The notes below the pieces were generated by a model. The model did not search any database and had not been told where the DNA came from. It saw nothing but the letters and a program-made list of their open reading frames with translations. A stretch of 64,000 nt of DNA from CAVQCJ01 sp963711005 (GTDB taxonomy: Bacteria; Actinomycetota; Actinomycetes; Prado026), in NCBI GenBank assembly GCA_963711005.1, contig CAVQCJ010000006.1, forward strand, positions 248,001-312,000, written 5' to 3'. This document shows, piece after piece, positions 51,516-59,476 of this stretch (positions within the stretch are counted from its first letter, which is position 1; each line of letters starts with the position of its first letter). A program made the position numbers and the translations under genes.

Positions 51516-52163
51516 ATCAGCGCAGAACCCCGCATCAACGACCGGATCCGCGTCCCCGAGGTGCGGCTGGTCGGCCCGAACGGAGAGCAGGTCGGCATCG
51601 TCCGCATCGAGGACGCGCTGCGACTGGCCCAGGAGTCCGACCTCGACCTCGTCGAGGTGGCCCCGATGGCCCGGCCGCCCGTCTGCAAGCTCATGGACTA
51701 CGGCAAGTTCAAGTACGAGTCGGCGATGAAGGCCCGTGAGGACCGCAAGAAGCAGGTCAACACGGTCATCAAGGAGATGAAGCTCCGGCCGAAGATCGAC
51801 CCGCACGACTACGAGACCAAGAAGGGGCACGTCGTCCGGTTCCTCAACGCCGGCGACAAGGTGAAGATCACGATCATGTTCCGCGGGCGCGAGCAGTCCC
51901 GGCCCGAGCTGGGCTACCGGCTGCTGCAGCGGCTCGCGACCGACGTGCAGGACATCGGCTCGGTCGAGTCGGCGCCCAAGCAGGACGGCCGCAACATGAT
52001 CATGGTCCTCGGGCCCACCAGGAAGAAGTCGGAGGTGCGCGCCGAGCGGGAGGCCGAGAAGCGACGGCACGACGAGGCCCCCGGGCCCGCCGAGGTCACC
52101 GCGACAGCCGTACCGGCAGTGGCCGGCGAGCTCGCGGAACCGGAGGCGGACGCGGTCGGCTGA
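51516..52163 (+). CDS. infC: Translation initiation factor IF-3 with ATC start codon
   Basis: A 215-residue initiation factor that keeps ribosomal subunits apart and proofreads the start codon. It begins ISAEPRINDRIRVPEVRLVG, the conserved N-terminus, at an ATC (51516) five bases after tgaggagg. No ATG, GTG or TTG gives this N-terminus; the first normal codon (51552 GTG or 51561 CTG-region) would remove the start of the N-domain. The linker RPPVCKLMDYGKFKYE and C-domain KIDPHDYETKKGHVVRFL, ITIMFRGREQSRPELG are intact. The last 35 residues are an acidic tail. IF-3 rejects non-AUG/GUG/UUG starts, so the ATC should give autoregulation as in E. coli infC (AUU). Confidence 0.95.
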   Translation: MSAEPRINDRIRVPEVRLVGPNGEQVGIVRIEDALRLAQESDLDLVEVAPMARPPVCKLMDYGKFKYESAMKAREDRKKQVNTVIKEMKLRPKIDPHDYETKKGHVVRFLNAGDKVKITIMFRGREQSRPELGYRLLQRLATDVQDIGSVESAPKQDGRNMIMVLGPTRKKSEVRAEREAEKRRHDEAPGPAEVTATAVPAVAGELAEPEADAVG

Positions 52164-52204
52164 CCGGCGGGGACCGGACCGGCACCAGGGCACCGGACCA
52201 GCAC

Positions 52205-52246
52205 CAGAGCCAGAGCAAGAGCCAGAGCAAGAGCCAGAGCAAGAGC
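52205..52246. repeat. Hexamer tandem repeat between infC and rpmI
   Basis: Seven copies of (C/A)AGAGC, in the order C C A C A C A, in the 134-base gap between infC and rpmI. It is purine-rich on the coding strand and unlike the flanking sequence. It may vary in copy number. No coding role is visible. Confidence 0.85.
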
Positions 52247-52297
52247 CCAGCACAGACCACGGCCCCCGGGCCGCGACCCTCGAGGAGACACGGCGTC

Positions 52298-52492
52298 ATG
52301 CCGAAGATGAAGACGCACAGCGGCGCGAAGAAGCGCTTCCGCGTGACCGGGACCGGAAAGGTCATGCGCGAGCAGGCGAACCGGCGCCACCTGCTCGAGG
52401 TGAAGCCCTCCAAGCGGACGCGGCGCCTGGCGGCGGACGTCACCGCGTCCCCGGCCGACGTCAAGAAGATCAAGCGCCTGCTCGGCATCTGA
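52298..52492 (+). CDS. rpmI: 50S ribosomal protein L35
   Basis: A 64-residue basic protein: MPKMKTHSGAKKRFRVTGTG, then ANRRHLLEVKPSKRTRRL and the end KKIKRLLGI. It is a normal L35. ATG at 52298 with gaggaga upstream. It lies in the universal infC-rpmI-rplT order. Confidence 0.97.
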   Translation: MPKMKTHSGAKKRFRVTGTGKVMREQANRRHLLEVKPSKRTRRLAADVTASPADVKKIKRLLGI

Positions 52493-52541
52493 CCCACCCC
52501 GAACCAGCAGCTGTTGCACTCCAGACCAAGGAGCACCTCAA

Positions 52542-52922
52542 GTGGCACGCGTGAAGCGGGCGGTCAACGCCCACAAGAAGCGCCGGGAGACCCTCGAGCG
52601 CGCCAGCGGTTACCGCGGCCAGCGGTCCCGCCTGTACCGCAAGGCGAAGGAGCAGGTCACCCACTCCCTCGTGTACTCCTACCGCGACCGGAAGAAGCGC
52701 AAGGGCGACTTCCGCCAGCTGTGGATCCAGCGGATCAACGCTGCGGCGCGTGCGAACGGGATGACATACAACCGCTTCGTCCAAGGCCTCAAGGCCGCCG
52801 GCGTCGAGGTCGACCGTCGGATGCTGGCCGAGCTGGCCGTCAACGACGCGGCGGCCTTCACCACGCTCGTCGAGGTCGCCCGCAAGGCGCTCCCCGCCGA
52901 CGTGAACGCCCCCGCGGCCTGA
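52542..52922 (+). CDS. rplT: 50S ribosomal protein L20
   Basis: A 126-residue protein: ARVKRAVNAHKKRRETLERA, GYRGQRSRLYRKAKEQVTHS, YRDRKKRKGDFRQLWIQRIN and NRFVQGLKAAGVEVDRRML are all conserved. In some bacteria L20 represses the infC operon by binding its leader. GTG at 52542 with aaggag upstream. Confidence 0.97.
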   Translation: MARVKRAVNAHKKRRETLERASGYRGQRSRLYRKAKEQVTHSLVYSYRDRKKRKGDFRQLWIQRINAAARANGMTYNRFVQGLKAAGVEVDRRMLAELAVNDAAAFTTLVEVARKALPADVNAPAA

Positions 52923-52952
52923 CCCGCGAGCCGAGGCATCTCGCAGCGCACG

Positions 52953-53792
52953 ATGAGCAACGGCACCGGGCCGCTGTCGCCCCGCAACCCGCGGGTGACC
53001 GCGGCCCGGCGGCTGTTGCGGGCCCGTGACCGCGACCGGCTGGGGCAGTTCCTGGCCGATGGGCCGCAGGCGGTCCGCGAGGCTCTGGCAGCCGCCGGCG
53101 TCGTGCGCGAGCTGTTCGTCGACCCCACGGGTCGGCAGCGGCACCCCGAGCTCGTCGAGGTCGCCGTCGCGTCCGGGGTGCCGGTCCGGGACGTCACCGC
53201 CCCGGTGCTGGCCGGCCTGACCGACACCGTCGCGCCGCAGGGCGTGGTGGCCGTGTGCGCCCGGCTGGACGTCGGCCTGGACGTCGCGTTGGCGGCCCGG
53301 CCGGCCCTCGTCACCGTGCTGGTCCAGGCCCGCGACCCGGGCAACGCGGGCACCGTCCTACGGGCTTCGGACGCCGCCGGCGCCGGGGCGGTCGTCCTGA
53401 CCGCCGGCAGCGTCGACCCCTACAACGGCAAGAGCGTCCGCGCCTCCGCGGGCAGTCTCTTCCACGTGCCTGTCGTCACCGGCGTGCCGGTCGAGGAGGC
53501 CGTCCTCCGGCTGCGCGCTGCCGGGCTGCAGATCCTCGCCGCCGACGGCGGCGGAGATCTCGACCTCGACGACGCCGCCGACAGCGGTGGGCTGGCGGCG
53601 CCGACCGCCTGGCTGTTCGGGAACGAGGCGTGGGGACTGCCGCCGGCCGTCCGCGGCCTGGCCGACGCATCGGTGCGGGTGCCGATCCACGGGGCGGCCG
53701 AGAGCCTCAACCTCGCCGCCGCGGCCGCGGTCTGCCTCTACGCCTCCGCGCGGGCGCAGCGACTGCGACCGACCGCGAGGGCGGGCCCGTGA
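52953..53792 (+). CDS. TrmH/SpoU-family RNA 2'-O-methyltransferase
   Basis: A 279-residue knotted SPOUT methyltransferase. The N-terminal substrate-binding domain (about 10-110) begins VTAARRLLRARDRDRLGQFL. The three SPOUT motifs are VLVQARDPGNAGTVLRASDA, AWLFGNEAWGLP and VRVPIHGAAESLNLAAAAAV, forming the SAM-binding knot. It probably methylates rRNA (23S rRNA RlmB/TsnR-like) but the target cannot be fixed. Position after rplT and before pheS is conserved in actinobacteria. The stop overlaps the kinase GTG by four bases. Confidence 0.92.
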   Translation: MSNGTGPLSPRNPRVTAARRLLRARDRDRLGQFLADGPQAVREALAAAGVVRELFVDPTGRQRHPELVEVAVASGVPVRDVTAPVLAGLTDTVAPQGVVAVCARLDVGLDVALAARPALVTVLVQARDPGNAGTVLRASDAAGAGAVVLTAGSVDPYNGKSVRASAGSLFHVPVVTGVPVEEAVLRLRAAGLQILAADGGGDLDLDDAADSGGLAAPTAWLFGNEAWGLPPAVRGLADASVRVPIHGAAESLNLAAAAAVCLYASARAQRLRPTARAGP

Positions 53793-54829
53793 CCGTCGCC
53801 GCGCATCCGTACGACCTGCTTCCCGACGGCCTGGTCGTCGCCGGTCCGGACGGGCTCGTGACAGCCCTGAACGGCGCCGCGACCCGGCTCACCGGCATCC
53901 GGGCCGACGAGGCGGTCGGACGGCGGCTCGTGGACGTGCTGCCGCTCGCCGACGCCCGTGGGCGCGACTGGTGGGAGTGCACCCGCCCTTACGACGGGCT
54001 CGCGACGCGGGTGCGGCAGCCCGAGGTCGAGCTCACTCTCCCTGGCGTCGGCTCGCTGCTGGTGACCGCGGCCTTCGTCCGCGCCGGCGCCCGCGGTGGC
54101 CCCGTGGAGGCCGTGCTGGTCGCGCTGCGCGGGACCGAGGGAAGGGACCGGGCCGAGCGGGACCGGGCCGAGCTGGTGGCCACCGTCGCGCACGAGCTGC
54201 GGTCGCCGCTGACGTCGGTGAAGGGGTTCACGTCGACGCTGCTGGCCAAGTGGGACCGGTTCACCGACGAGCAGCGCCGCCTGATGCTGGAGACCGTCGA
54301 GGCCGACGCCGACCGGGTCACCCGCCTGATCACCGAGCTGCTGGACGTGGCGCGCATCGACTCCGGTCGCCTCGAGCTGCACCGCAGCCTGGTGGACCTG
54401 CCCGTGCTGCTGGGCCGGCACGTCGACCGGCTGGTGGCGGGCGGGCAGCCGTCCTCGCGTTTCTCGCTGCGGGTGGCTCCTGGTCTGCCAGAGACCTGGG
54501 CGGACGCCGACAAGCTGGAGCAGGTGTTCGCGAACCTCCTGGAGAACGCCCTGCGGCACGGCGGCGGCCACGTCCGGGTCGCGATCGAGCGGGCCGGCCA
54601 CGGCACCTCGGTCACGGTGGAGGACGAGGGGTTCGGCATCCCGGCCGAGGCTGCGTCCCGGGTCTTCACCCGGTTCTGGCGCGGCGGCCGCCGCGGCGGT
54701 ACGGGCCTGGGTCTCTACATCGTGAAAGGCCTCGTCGACGCGCACGGCGGGACGGTGACCCTGGAACGGGGTACCGAGGGCGGTGCGCTCTTCCGCGTCA
54801 CGGTCCCGGCGGGGACACCGCCGGGATAG
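53789..54829 (+). CDS. PAS-domain soluble sensor histidine kinase, orphan
   Basis: A 346-residue kinase without transmembrane segments. The PAS domain (about 5-110) has PDGLVVAGPDGLVTALNGAA and TGIRADEAVGRRLVDVLPL. HisKA follows with ELVATVAHELRSPLTSVKGF (phospho-acceptor His near 134), and HATPase with the N-box VFANLLENALRHGG, VEDEGFGIPAE, FTRFWRG and GGTGLGLYIVKGLVDAHGG. All catalytic boxes are intact. No response regulator is adjacent. It is translationally coupled to the rRNA methyltransferase. Signal and partner are unknown; a cytoplasmic cue is implied by the absence of membrane segments. Confidence 0.9.
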   Translation: MTVAAHPYDLLPDGLVVAGPDGLVTALNGAATRLTGIRADEAVGRRLVDVLPLADARGRDWWECTRPYDGLATRVRQPEVELTLPGVGSLLVTAAFVRAGARGGPVEAVLVALRGTEGRDRAERDRAELVATVAHELRSPLTSVKGFTSTLLAKWDRFTDEQRRLMLETVEADADRVTRLITELLDVARIDSGRLELHRSLVDLPVLLGRHVDRLVAGGQPSSRFSLRVAPGLPETWADADKLEQVFANLLENALRHGGGHVRVAIERAGHGTSVTVEDEGFGIPAEAASRVFTRFWRGGRRGGTGLGLYIVKGLVDAHGGTVTLERGTEGGALFRVTVPAGTPPG

Positions 54830-54866
54830 ACCGGACAACCGCGCGGGGCGAGGGCGACGCACCGCC

Positions 54867-54872
54867 TAGACT
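54867..54872 (+). promoter_or_regulatory. -10 element of pheST
   Basis: TAGACT predicts a leader of about 30 bases, carrying ccggaggg, before the pheS ATG at 54910. No T-box or Phe-rich leader peptide is present. Confidence 0.5.
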
Positions 54873-54909
54873 CGGCGCGCAGCCGTCGCCTCCGGAGGGC
54901 CACCTGACG

Positions 54910-56019
54910 ATGTCCGCTCCCAACAAGTCCTACGACCCCGTCGAGGTGTCTGCGCTGCATCCCGACCAGGTCGCGCGAGCGGTCGGCGAGGCGCTGGCCG
55001 CGGTCGCGGCGGCGGACGACCTGGACGAGCTCAAAGCGGTCCGGCTGGTGCACGGCGGCGACCGTTCCCCGCTGGCCCTGGCCAACCGCGAGATCGGTGC
55101 GCTGCCCCCGCAGGCGAAGGCCGAGGCCGGGCAGCGGGTGGGCCAGGCCCGGCAGCAGGTGCGTTCGGCGCTCGAGGCTCGGCAGGCTGAGCTCGAGGCG
55201 CAACGGGACGCCTCCGTGCTCGTCACCGACGCCGTGGACGTCACGCTGCCGTACGATCGGCTGCCGCTTGGCGCTCGCCACCCGTTGTCGGTGCTCGTGG
55301 ACCGGGTGGCTGACGTCTTCGTCTCGCTCGGTTACCAGGTGGCCGACGGGCCCGAGGTCGAGGCGGAGTGGCTGAACTTCGACGCGCTGAACATCCCGCC
55401 CGACCACCCGGCGCGGAGCATGCAGGACACGTTCTTCGTCGACCCGGCCGGACACGGGCTGGTCCTGCGTACGCACACCTCGCCGGTGCAGGCGCGCGCC
55501 ATGCTGACCCAGGACCCGCCGATCTACCTGATCGCGCCCGGGCGCACGTACCGCACCGACGAGCTGGACGCGACGCACAGCCCTGTGTTCGGCCAGGTCG
55601 AAGGGCTCGTCGTGGACCGCGGGATCACGATGGCGCACCTGAAGGGGACGCTGGACCACTTCGCCGCCGAGATGTTCGGGACCGACGTGGTGACCCGGCT
55701 GCGTCCGTCGTACTTCCCGTTCACCGAGCCGTCGGCCGAGGTCGACGTGCTCTGCTTCGCCTGCCGCGGGGCGTCGGTGGGCGACCCGGACGCGCCGTGC
55801 CGGACCTGTGGGTCCGAGGGCTGGATCGAGTGGGGGGGCTGCGGGATGGTCAACCCGAGGGTGTTCGTCGCCTGTGGCGTGGACCCCGACGTCTACACCG
55901 GCTTCGCGTTCGGGATGGGGATCGAGCGGACGCTGCAGTTCGCGAACGACGTGCGGGACATGCGCGACATGGTCGAGGGCGACGTGCGGTTCACGCGCGC
56001 CTTCGGGACGGGTCTGTGA
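54910..56019 (+). CDS. pheS: Phenylalanyl-tRNA synthetase alpha subunit
   Basis: A 369-residue class II synthetase subunit. The N-terminal coiled coil spans about 15-105. The catalytic core has HPLSVLVDRVADVFVSLGY, GPEVEAEWLNFDALNIPPDH, MQDTFFVD, LLRTHTSPVQARAM-type motif 2 (LRTHTSPVQARAMLT), PGRTYRTDELDATHSPVFGQ and the motif 3 region GFAFGMGIERTLQF. A pair of zinc-type cysteines (CFACRGASV, CRTCGSEG) is also visible. ATG at 54910; the stop overlaps the pheT ATG. Confidence 0.97.
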   Translation: MSAPNKSYDPVEVSALHPDQVARAVGEALAAVAAADDLDELKAVRLVHGGDRSPLALANREIGALPPQAKAEAGQRVGQARQQVRSALEARQAELEAQRDASVLVTDAVDVTLPYDRLPLGARHPLSVLVDRVADVFVSLGYQVADGPEVEAEWLNFDALNIPPDHPARSMQDTFFVDPAGHGLVLRTHTSPVQARAMLTQDPPIYLIAPGRTYRTDELDATHSPVFGQVEGLVVDRGITMAHLKGTLDHFAAEMFGTDVVTRLRPSYFPFTEPSAEVDVLCFACRGASVGDPDAPCRTCGSEGWIEWGGCGMVNPRVFVACGVDPDVYTGFAFGMGIERTLQFANDVRDMRDMVEGDVRFTRAFGTGL

Positions 56020-58526
56020 TGCGCGTCCCGGTGTCGTGGCTCGGCGAGTACGTGGACCTGCCGGACGGGTCGACGCCGCGGGAGCTGGCCGACGCGCTGG
56101 TCCGCGTCGGTCTCGAGGTCGAGACGGTCGAGCCGGTCGGCCACGACCTCACCGGCGCTCTCGTCGTCGGACGTGTTCTGGAGTCCACGGACGAGCCGCA
56201 GAGCAACGGCAAGACCATCCGCTGGTGCTCGGTCGACGTCGGCGGGGCCGAACCGCGCGGGATCGTCTGCGGGGCGCACAACTTCGCTGTCGGGGACGCG
56301 GTGGTCGTCGCGTTGCCGGGCACGGTGCTCCCCGGCGGCTTCGCGATCGCGGCGCGCACGACGTACGGGCACGTGTCCGACGGGATGATCTGCTCGGTCC
56401 GCGAGCTCGGGCTCGGCGAGGAGCACGCCGGGATCCTGGTGCTGTCCGAGGCCGACCTGAGCGGTGCGGTCCCCGGCGACGACGCCCGGCCCGTCCTCGG
56501 GCTCCCGGACGCGGTGCTGGACATCGCCGTCACGCCCGACCGCGGCTACTGCCTGTCGGTGCGCGGCGTCGCGCGCGAGCTGGCCGTCGCCCTCGGTCTC
56601 GGGTTCCGCGACCCGGCGCAGCGGTCGGTGCCGGCGGCCGACGACATGGGGTGGCCGGTCCGGGTCGAGGACGCGACCGGGTGCGACCGGTTCGTCGCGC
56701 GCACCGTGCTCGGGCTCGACCCCGCGGCGCAGTCCCCGTTCTGGCTGCGCCGGCGGCTCTCGCTGGCCGGTATGCGGCCGGTGTCCCTGACCGTGGACGT
56801 GACGAACTACGTGATGCTCGAGCTCGGCCAGCCGATCCACGGGTATGACCGGGCCCGGCTGGACGGTGCCATCGTGGTGCGACGGGCCGCCGCCCAGGAG
56901 GAGCTGGAGACCCTGGACGGCGCGGCCCACGCGCTGGACCCCGACGACCTGCTCATCGCCGACGGGTCCGGCCCGATCGGGGTGGCCGGGGTCATGGGCG
57001 GCGCCAGCACCGAGCTGTCCGCGCGGACCACCGAGATGGTCGTCGAGGCCGCGCACTTCGACCCGGTCGCGGTCGCCCGCTCCGCCCGACGGCACCGGCT
57101 CTCCACCGAGGCGTCGCGCCGGTTCGAGCGCGGGGTGGACGACGCACTCGCCCCCGCGGCCGCAGACCTCGTCGTGAACCTGCTCTGCCGGCTCGGCGGC
57201 GGACGCGCCGATGGCGGGGTCACCGACGTGGACCTGCGTGCACCGCGCCGCGGGATCGACCTGGACATCGACCTCGCGACCCGCCTGGTCGGGGTCCGGC
57301 TCGACGAGGCCGAGGTCCGGTCGCACCTGTCGGCCGTCGGCTGCGAGCTGGACCCGTCCGGCCCGCCCTCGCCGGGGCGGCTGACCGTGCTACCGCCGAG
57401 CTGGCGCCCCGACCTGGTCCAGCCGCCGGACCTGGTGGAGGAGGTCGCCCGGCTGCACGGGTACGACTCGATCCCGTCGGTGCTGCCCCCCGTGGTGCCC
57501 GGCCACCATCAGGGGCTCCCATTTGCCGGCTCGCTGTCGGTGTCCCGGGCGCTGGCCGGCACCGGGTACGTGGAGGTGCGGTCGTACCCCTTCGGATCGG
57601 TCGCGGCGCTGGACGCTCTGGGGCTGCCCGCCGACGACGAGCGGCGCCGGGCGCTCCGGCTGGCCAACCCGTTGTCCGACGAGGAACCGTTGCTGCGAAC
57701 CACGTTGCTGCCCGGCCTGCTGGTCACGGCCCGCCGTAACGTCGGACGCGGGATGCCCGACCTGGCGCTGTTCGAGACCGGCCGCGTCTTCCGGCCGGCC
57801 GCCGACGCCCCGCCGGCCCCGCGGCTGCCGGTCGACGGGCGGCCCGGTCCCGACGAGCTCGCGGCTCTCGACGCCGCGCTGCCCTACCAGCCGGTGCACA
57901 TCGCGCTGGTGCTGACCGGTGCACGGGAGGCCAGTGGCTGGTGGGGGCCCGGCCGCGCGGCCACCTGGGCGGACGCCGTCGAGGCGGCGCGCGTGGTCGC
58001 CGAGGCGCTGGATGTCGACGTCCGGGTGCGGGCGGCTGAACTCGCGCCGTGGCACCCCGGGCGGTGCGCTGCGATCGTGGTGGGCGGACCCGGCTCCGAG
58101 GAGGTCGCCGGGCACGCCGGTGAGCTGCACCCACGGGTCTGCGCCGCCCTCGGGCTGCCGGAGCGGACCTGTGCCGCGGAGCTCGTCCTGCCGGTCCTGG
58201 CCCGGTACGCCCGGCCGGTCGGGTCCGCACCCCAGATCTCGACATACCCGGTGGCCACCCAGGACGTCGCGCTCGTCGTCGAGTCCTCCCGGCCGGCCGC
58301 CGACGTCCAGTCCGCGCTGTCCGACGGCGCCGGTCCGCTGCTGGAGTCGGTCCGGCTGTTCGACGTCTACCAGGGCGACCAGGTCGGGGAGGGGCGCAAG
58401 TCGCTCGCCTACGCCCTTCGGTTCCGGGCGCCCGACCGTACCCTGACGGCCGAGGAGGCAGCGTCGGCCAGGGACGCGGCGGTCGCCGAGGCGGGTCGCC
58501 GCACGGGTGCGGTCCTGCGCGGGTGA
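56019..58526 (+). CDS. pheT: Phenylalanyl-tRNA synthetase beta subunit
   Basis: An 835-residue subunit that carries the editing and anticodon-binding domains. Order: MRVPVSWLGEYVDLPDG, the EMAP-type tRNA-binding fold (LVVGRVLESTDEPQSNGKT, IVCGAHNFAVGDAVVVALPG), the B3/B4 editing domain (PVSLTVDVTNYVMLELGQP, GVAGVMGGASTELS), B5 (LDIDLATRLVGVRL), and the C-terminal FDX-ACB domain (VATQDVALVVESS, SLAYALRFRAPDRTL). Full length. The stop overlaps the next gene. Confidence 0.97.
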   Translation: MRVPVSWLGEYVDLPDGSTPRELADALVRVGLEVETVEPVGHDLTGALVVGRVLESTDEPQSNGKTIRWCSVDVGGAEPRGIVCGAHNFAVGDAVVVALPGTVLPGGFAIAARTTYGHVSDGMICSVRELGLGEEHAGILVLSEADLSGAVPGDDARPVLGLPDAVLDIAVTPDRGYCLSVRGVARELAVALGLGFRDPAQRSVPAADDMGWPVRVEDATGCDRFVARTVLGLDPAAQSPFWLRRRLSLAGMRPVSLTVDVTNYVMLELGQPIHGYDRARLDGAIVVRRAAAQEELETLDGAAHALDPDDLLIADGSGPIGVAGVMGGASTELSARTTEMVVEAAHFDPVAVARSARRHRLSTEASRRFERGVDDALAPAAADLVVNLLCRLGGGRADGGVTDVDLRAPRRGIDLDIDLATRLVGVRLDEAEVRSHLSAVGCELDPSGPPSPGRLTVLPPSWRPDLVQPPDLVEEVARLHGYDSIPSVLPPVVPGHHQGLPFAGSLSVSRALAGTGYVEVRSYPFGSVAALDALGLPADDERRRALRLANPLSDEEPLLRTTLLPGLLVTARRNVGRGMPDLALFETGRVFRPAADAPPAPRLPVDGRPGPDELAALDAALPYQPVHIALVLTGAREASGWWGPGRAATWADAVEAARVVAEALDVDVRVRAAELAPWHPGRCAAIVVGGPGSEEVAGHAGELHPRVCAALGLPERTCAAELVLPVLARYARPVGSAPQISTYPVATQDVALVVESSRPAADVQSALSDGAGPLLESVRLFDVYQGDQVGEGRKSLAYALRFRAPDRTLTAEEAASARDAAVAEAGRRTGAVLRG

Positions 58527-59449
58527 TCGCTGCGGCCGGGCTGCTGCTCACCGGCTACAGCGGTCCGCCGGAGCTGACCGCGTCGACGGCGCTCACCAGC
58601 TGGGTGCTCGACCCGGGCGGTGCCCTGCTCGTCCTCGTGCTGGGGCTGCCGTACCTCCTGGCGGTCCGGCGGGTGCGGCGCTCGGGTCGGCGCTGGGGCG
58701 CCGGAAGGGTCGTCGGGTACGCGGCCGGCCTGCTGGGCGTCGTCGTCGCGACCATGTCGTTCCTGGGCGTCTACGCGCACGTGCTGTTCTGGGTGACCGC
58801 CGTCCAGCTCGCGCTGCTGGTCACGGTGGTGCCCGTCCTGCTCTCGCTGGGCGCGCCGGTCTCGCTGCTGCGCACCGCCTCGCCGCGCACCGGAGCACGG
58901 GCCGACCGGTGGCTCGCGGCGGTGCCGGTGCGCCTGCTCACGTTCCCGCTCGTCGCGGCCGCGCTGGTCGCGATCGTGCCGTTCGCGGTCTACTACACGC
59001 CGGTCTTCGAGGCCAGCATGCGGTCCTGGCCGGCGTACTGGTTGCTGCACGCGGTGCTGGTCGTCGTGGGGCTGGCGTTCTTCTGGCCGGTGCTGTCCGT
59101 GGACAGCGACCCCAGGCTGCCGTACGCCGCCCTGGCGGCCGTGGTGCTGCTGGAGACTCTGGTGGACTCGGTGCCAGGCATCGTCCTGTGGCTGGGGACC
59201 CGCCTGATCGCAGCCGGCTACTACCTGGGCGTGGCCCGGCCGTGGGGCCGGTCGCTGCTGTCCGACCAGCAGTTCGGCGGGGTGATGCTGTGGGGCATCG
59301 GCGAGGCGGTGGGGCTTCCGCTGCTGATGCTGGTCGTCGTCCAGTGGGTCCGGGCCGACGCCCGCGAGGCAGCGCGGATCGACGCCGAGCTCGACCTGGC
59401 CGAGCTCGAGTGGGGCCGCCGGAGCGGTCCCGAGGACGCGAGTGCATGA
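58523..59449 (+). CDS. ctaG: Cytochrome c oxidase assembly protein, caa3 CtaG type
   Basis: A 308-residue membrane protein of the caa3_CtaG family with about seven helices, including ALLVLVLGLPYLLAV, VVGYAAGLLGVVVATMSF, FWVTAVQLALLVTVVPVLL, LLTFPLVAAALVAIVPFAVY and LLHAVLVVVGLAFFWPVL. Conserved His and Tyr residues near helices 3-5 (GVYAHVLFW, AVYYTPVFE) are typical. It is thought to help insert copper into cytochrome oxidase, a process shared with the SCO protein at 10 kb. GTG overlaps the pheT stop. The argC operator begins within its last codons. Confidence 0.86.
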   Translation: MIAAAGLLLTGYSGPPELTASTALTSWVLDPGGALLVLVLGLPYLLAVRRVRRSGRRWGAGRVVGYAAGLLGVVVATMSFLGVYAHVLFWVTAVQLALLVTVVPVLLSLGAPVSLLRTASPRTGARADRWLAAVPVRLLTFPLVAAALVAIVPFAVYYTPVFEASMRSWPAYWLLHAVLVVVGLAFFWPVLSVDSDPRLPYAALAAVVLLETLVDSVPGIVLWLGTRLIAAGYYLGVARPWGRSLLSDQQFGGVMLWGIGEAVGLPLLMLVVVQWVRADAREAARIDAELDLAELEWGRRSGPEDASA

Positions 59450-59473
59450 ATATACGACAAGTGATATAAATGC
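59444..59473 (+). promoter_or_regulatory. argC promoter with AT-rich ArgR-like dyad
   Basis: The dyad GCAT-GA-ATAT (59444-59453) and ATAT-AA-ATGC (59464-59473) is centred on ten bases. It is the most AT-rich stretch in the region and includes tgaatat, as in ARG boxes. TATAAA (59465-59470) fits a -10 and ends six bases before the argC ATG at 59477. ArgR encoded at the end of this operon would cover the promoter. The site also overlaps the ctaG stop. Confidence 0.65.
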
Positions 59474-59476
59474 TCC

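Noticed and set aside
51561..51563. infC start at 51561
   Set aside because: It would remove the conserved ISAEPRINDRIRVPE segment of the IF-3 N-domain and has no ribosome-binding site.
52205..52246. CRISPR array
   Set aside because: The repeat unit is six bases, contiguous, with no spacers and no cas genes.
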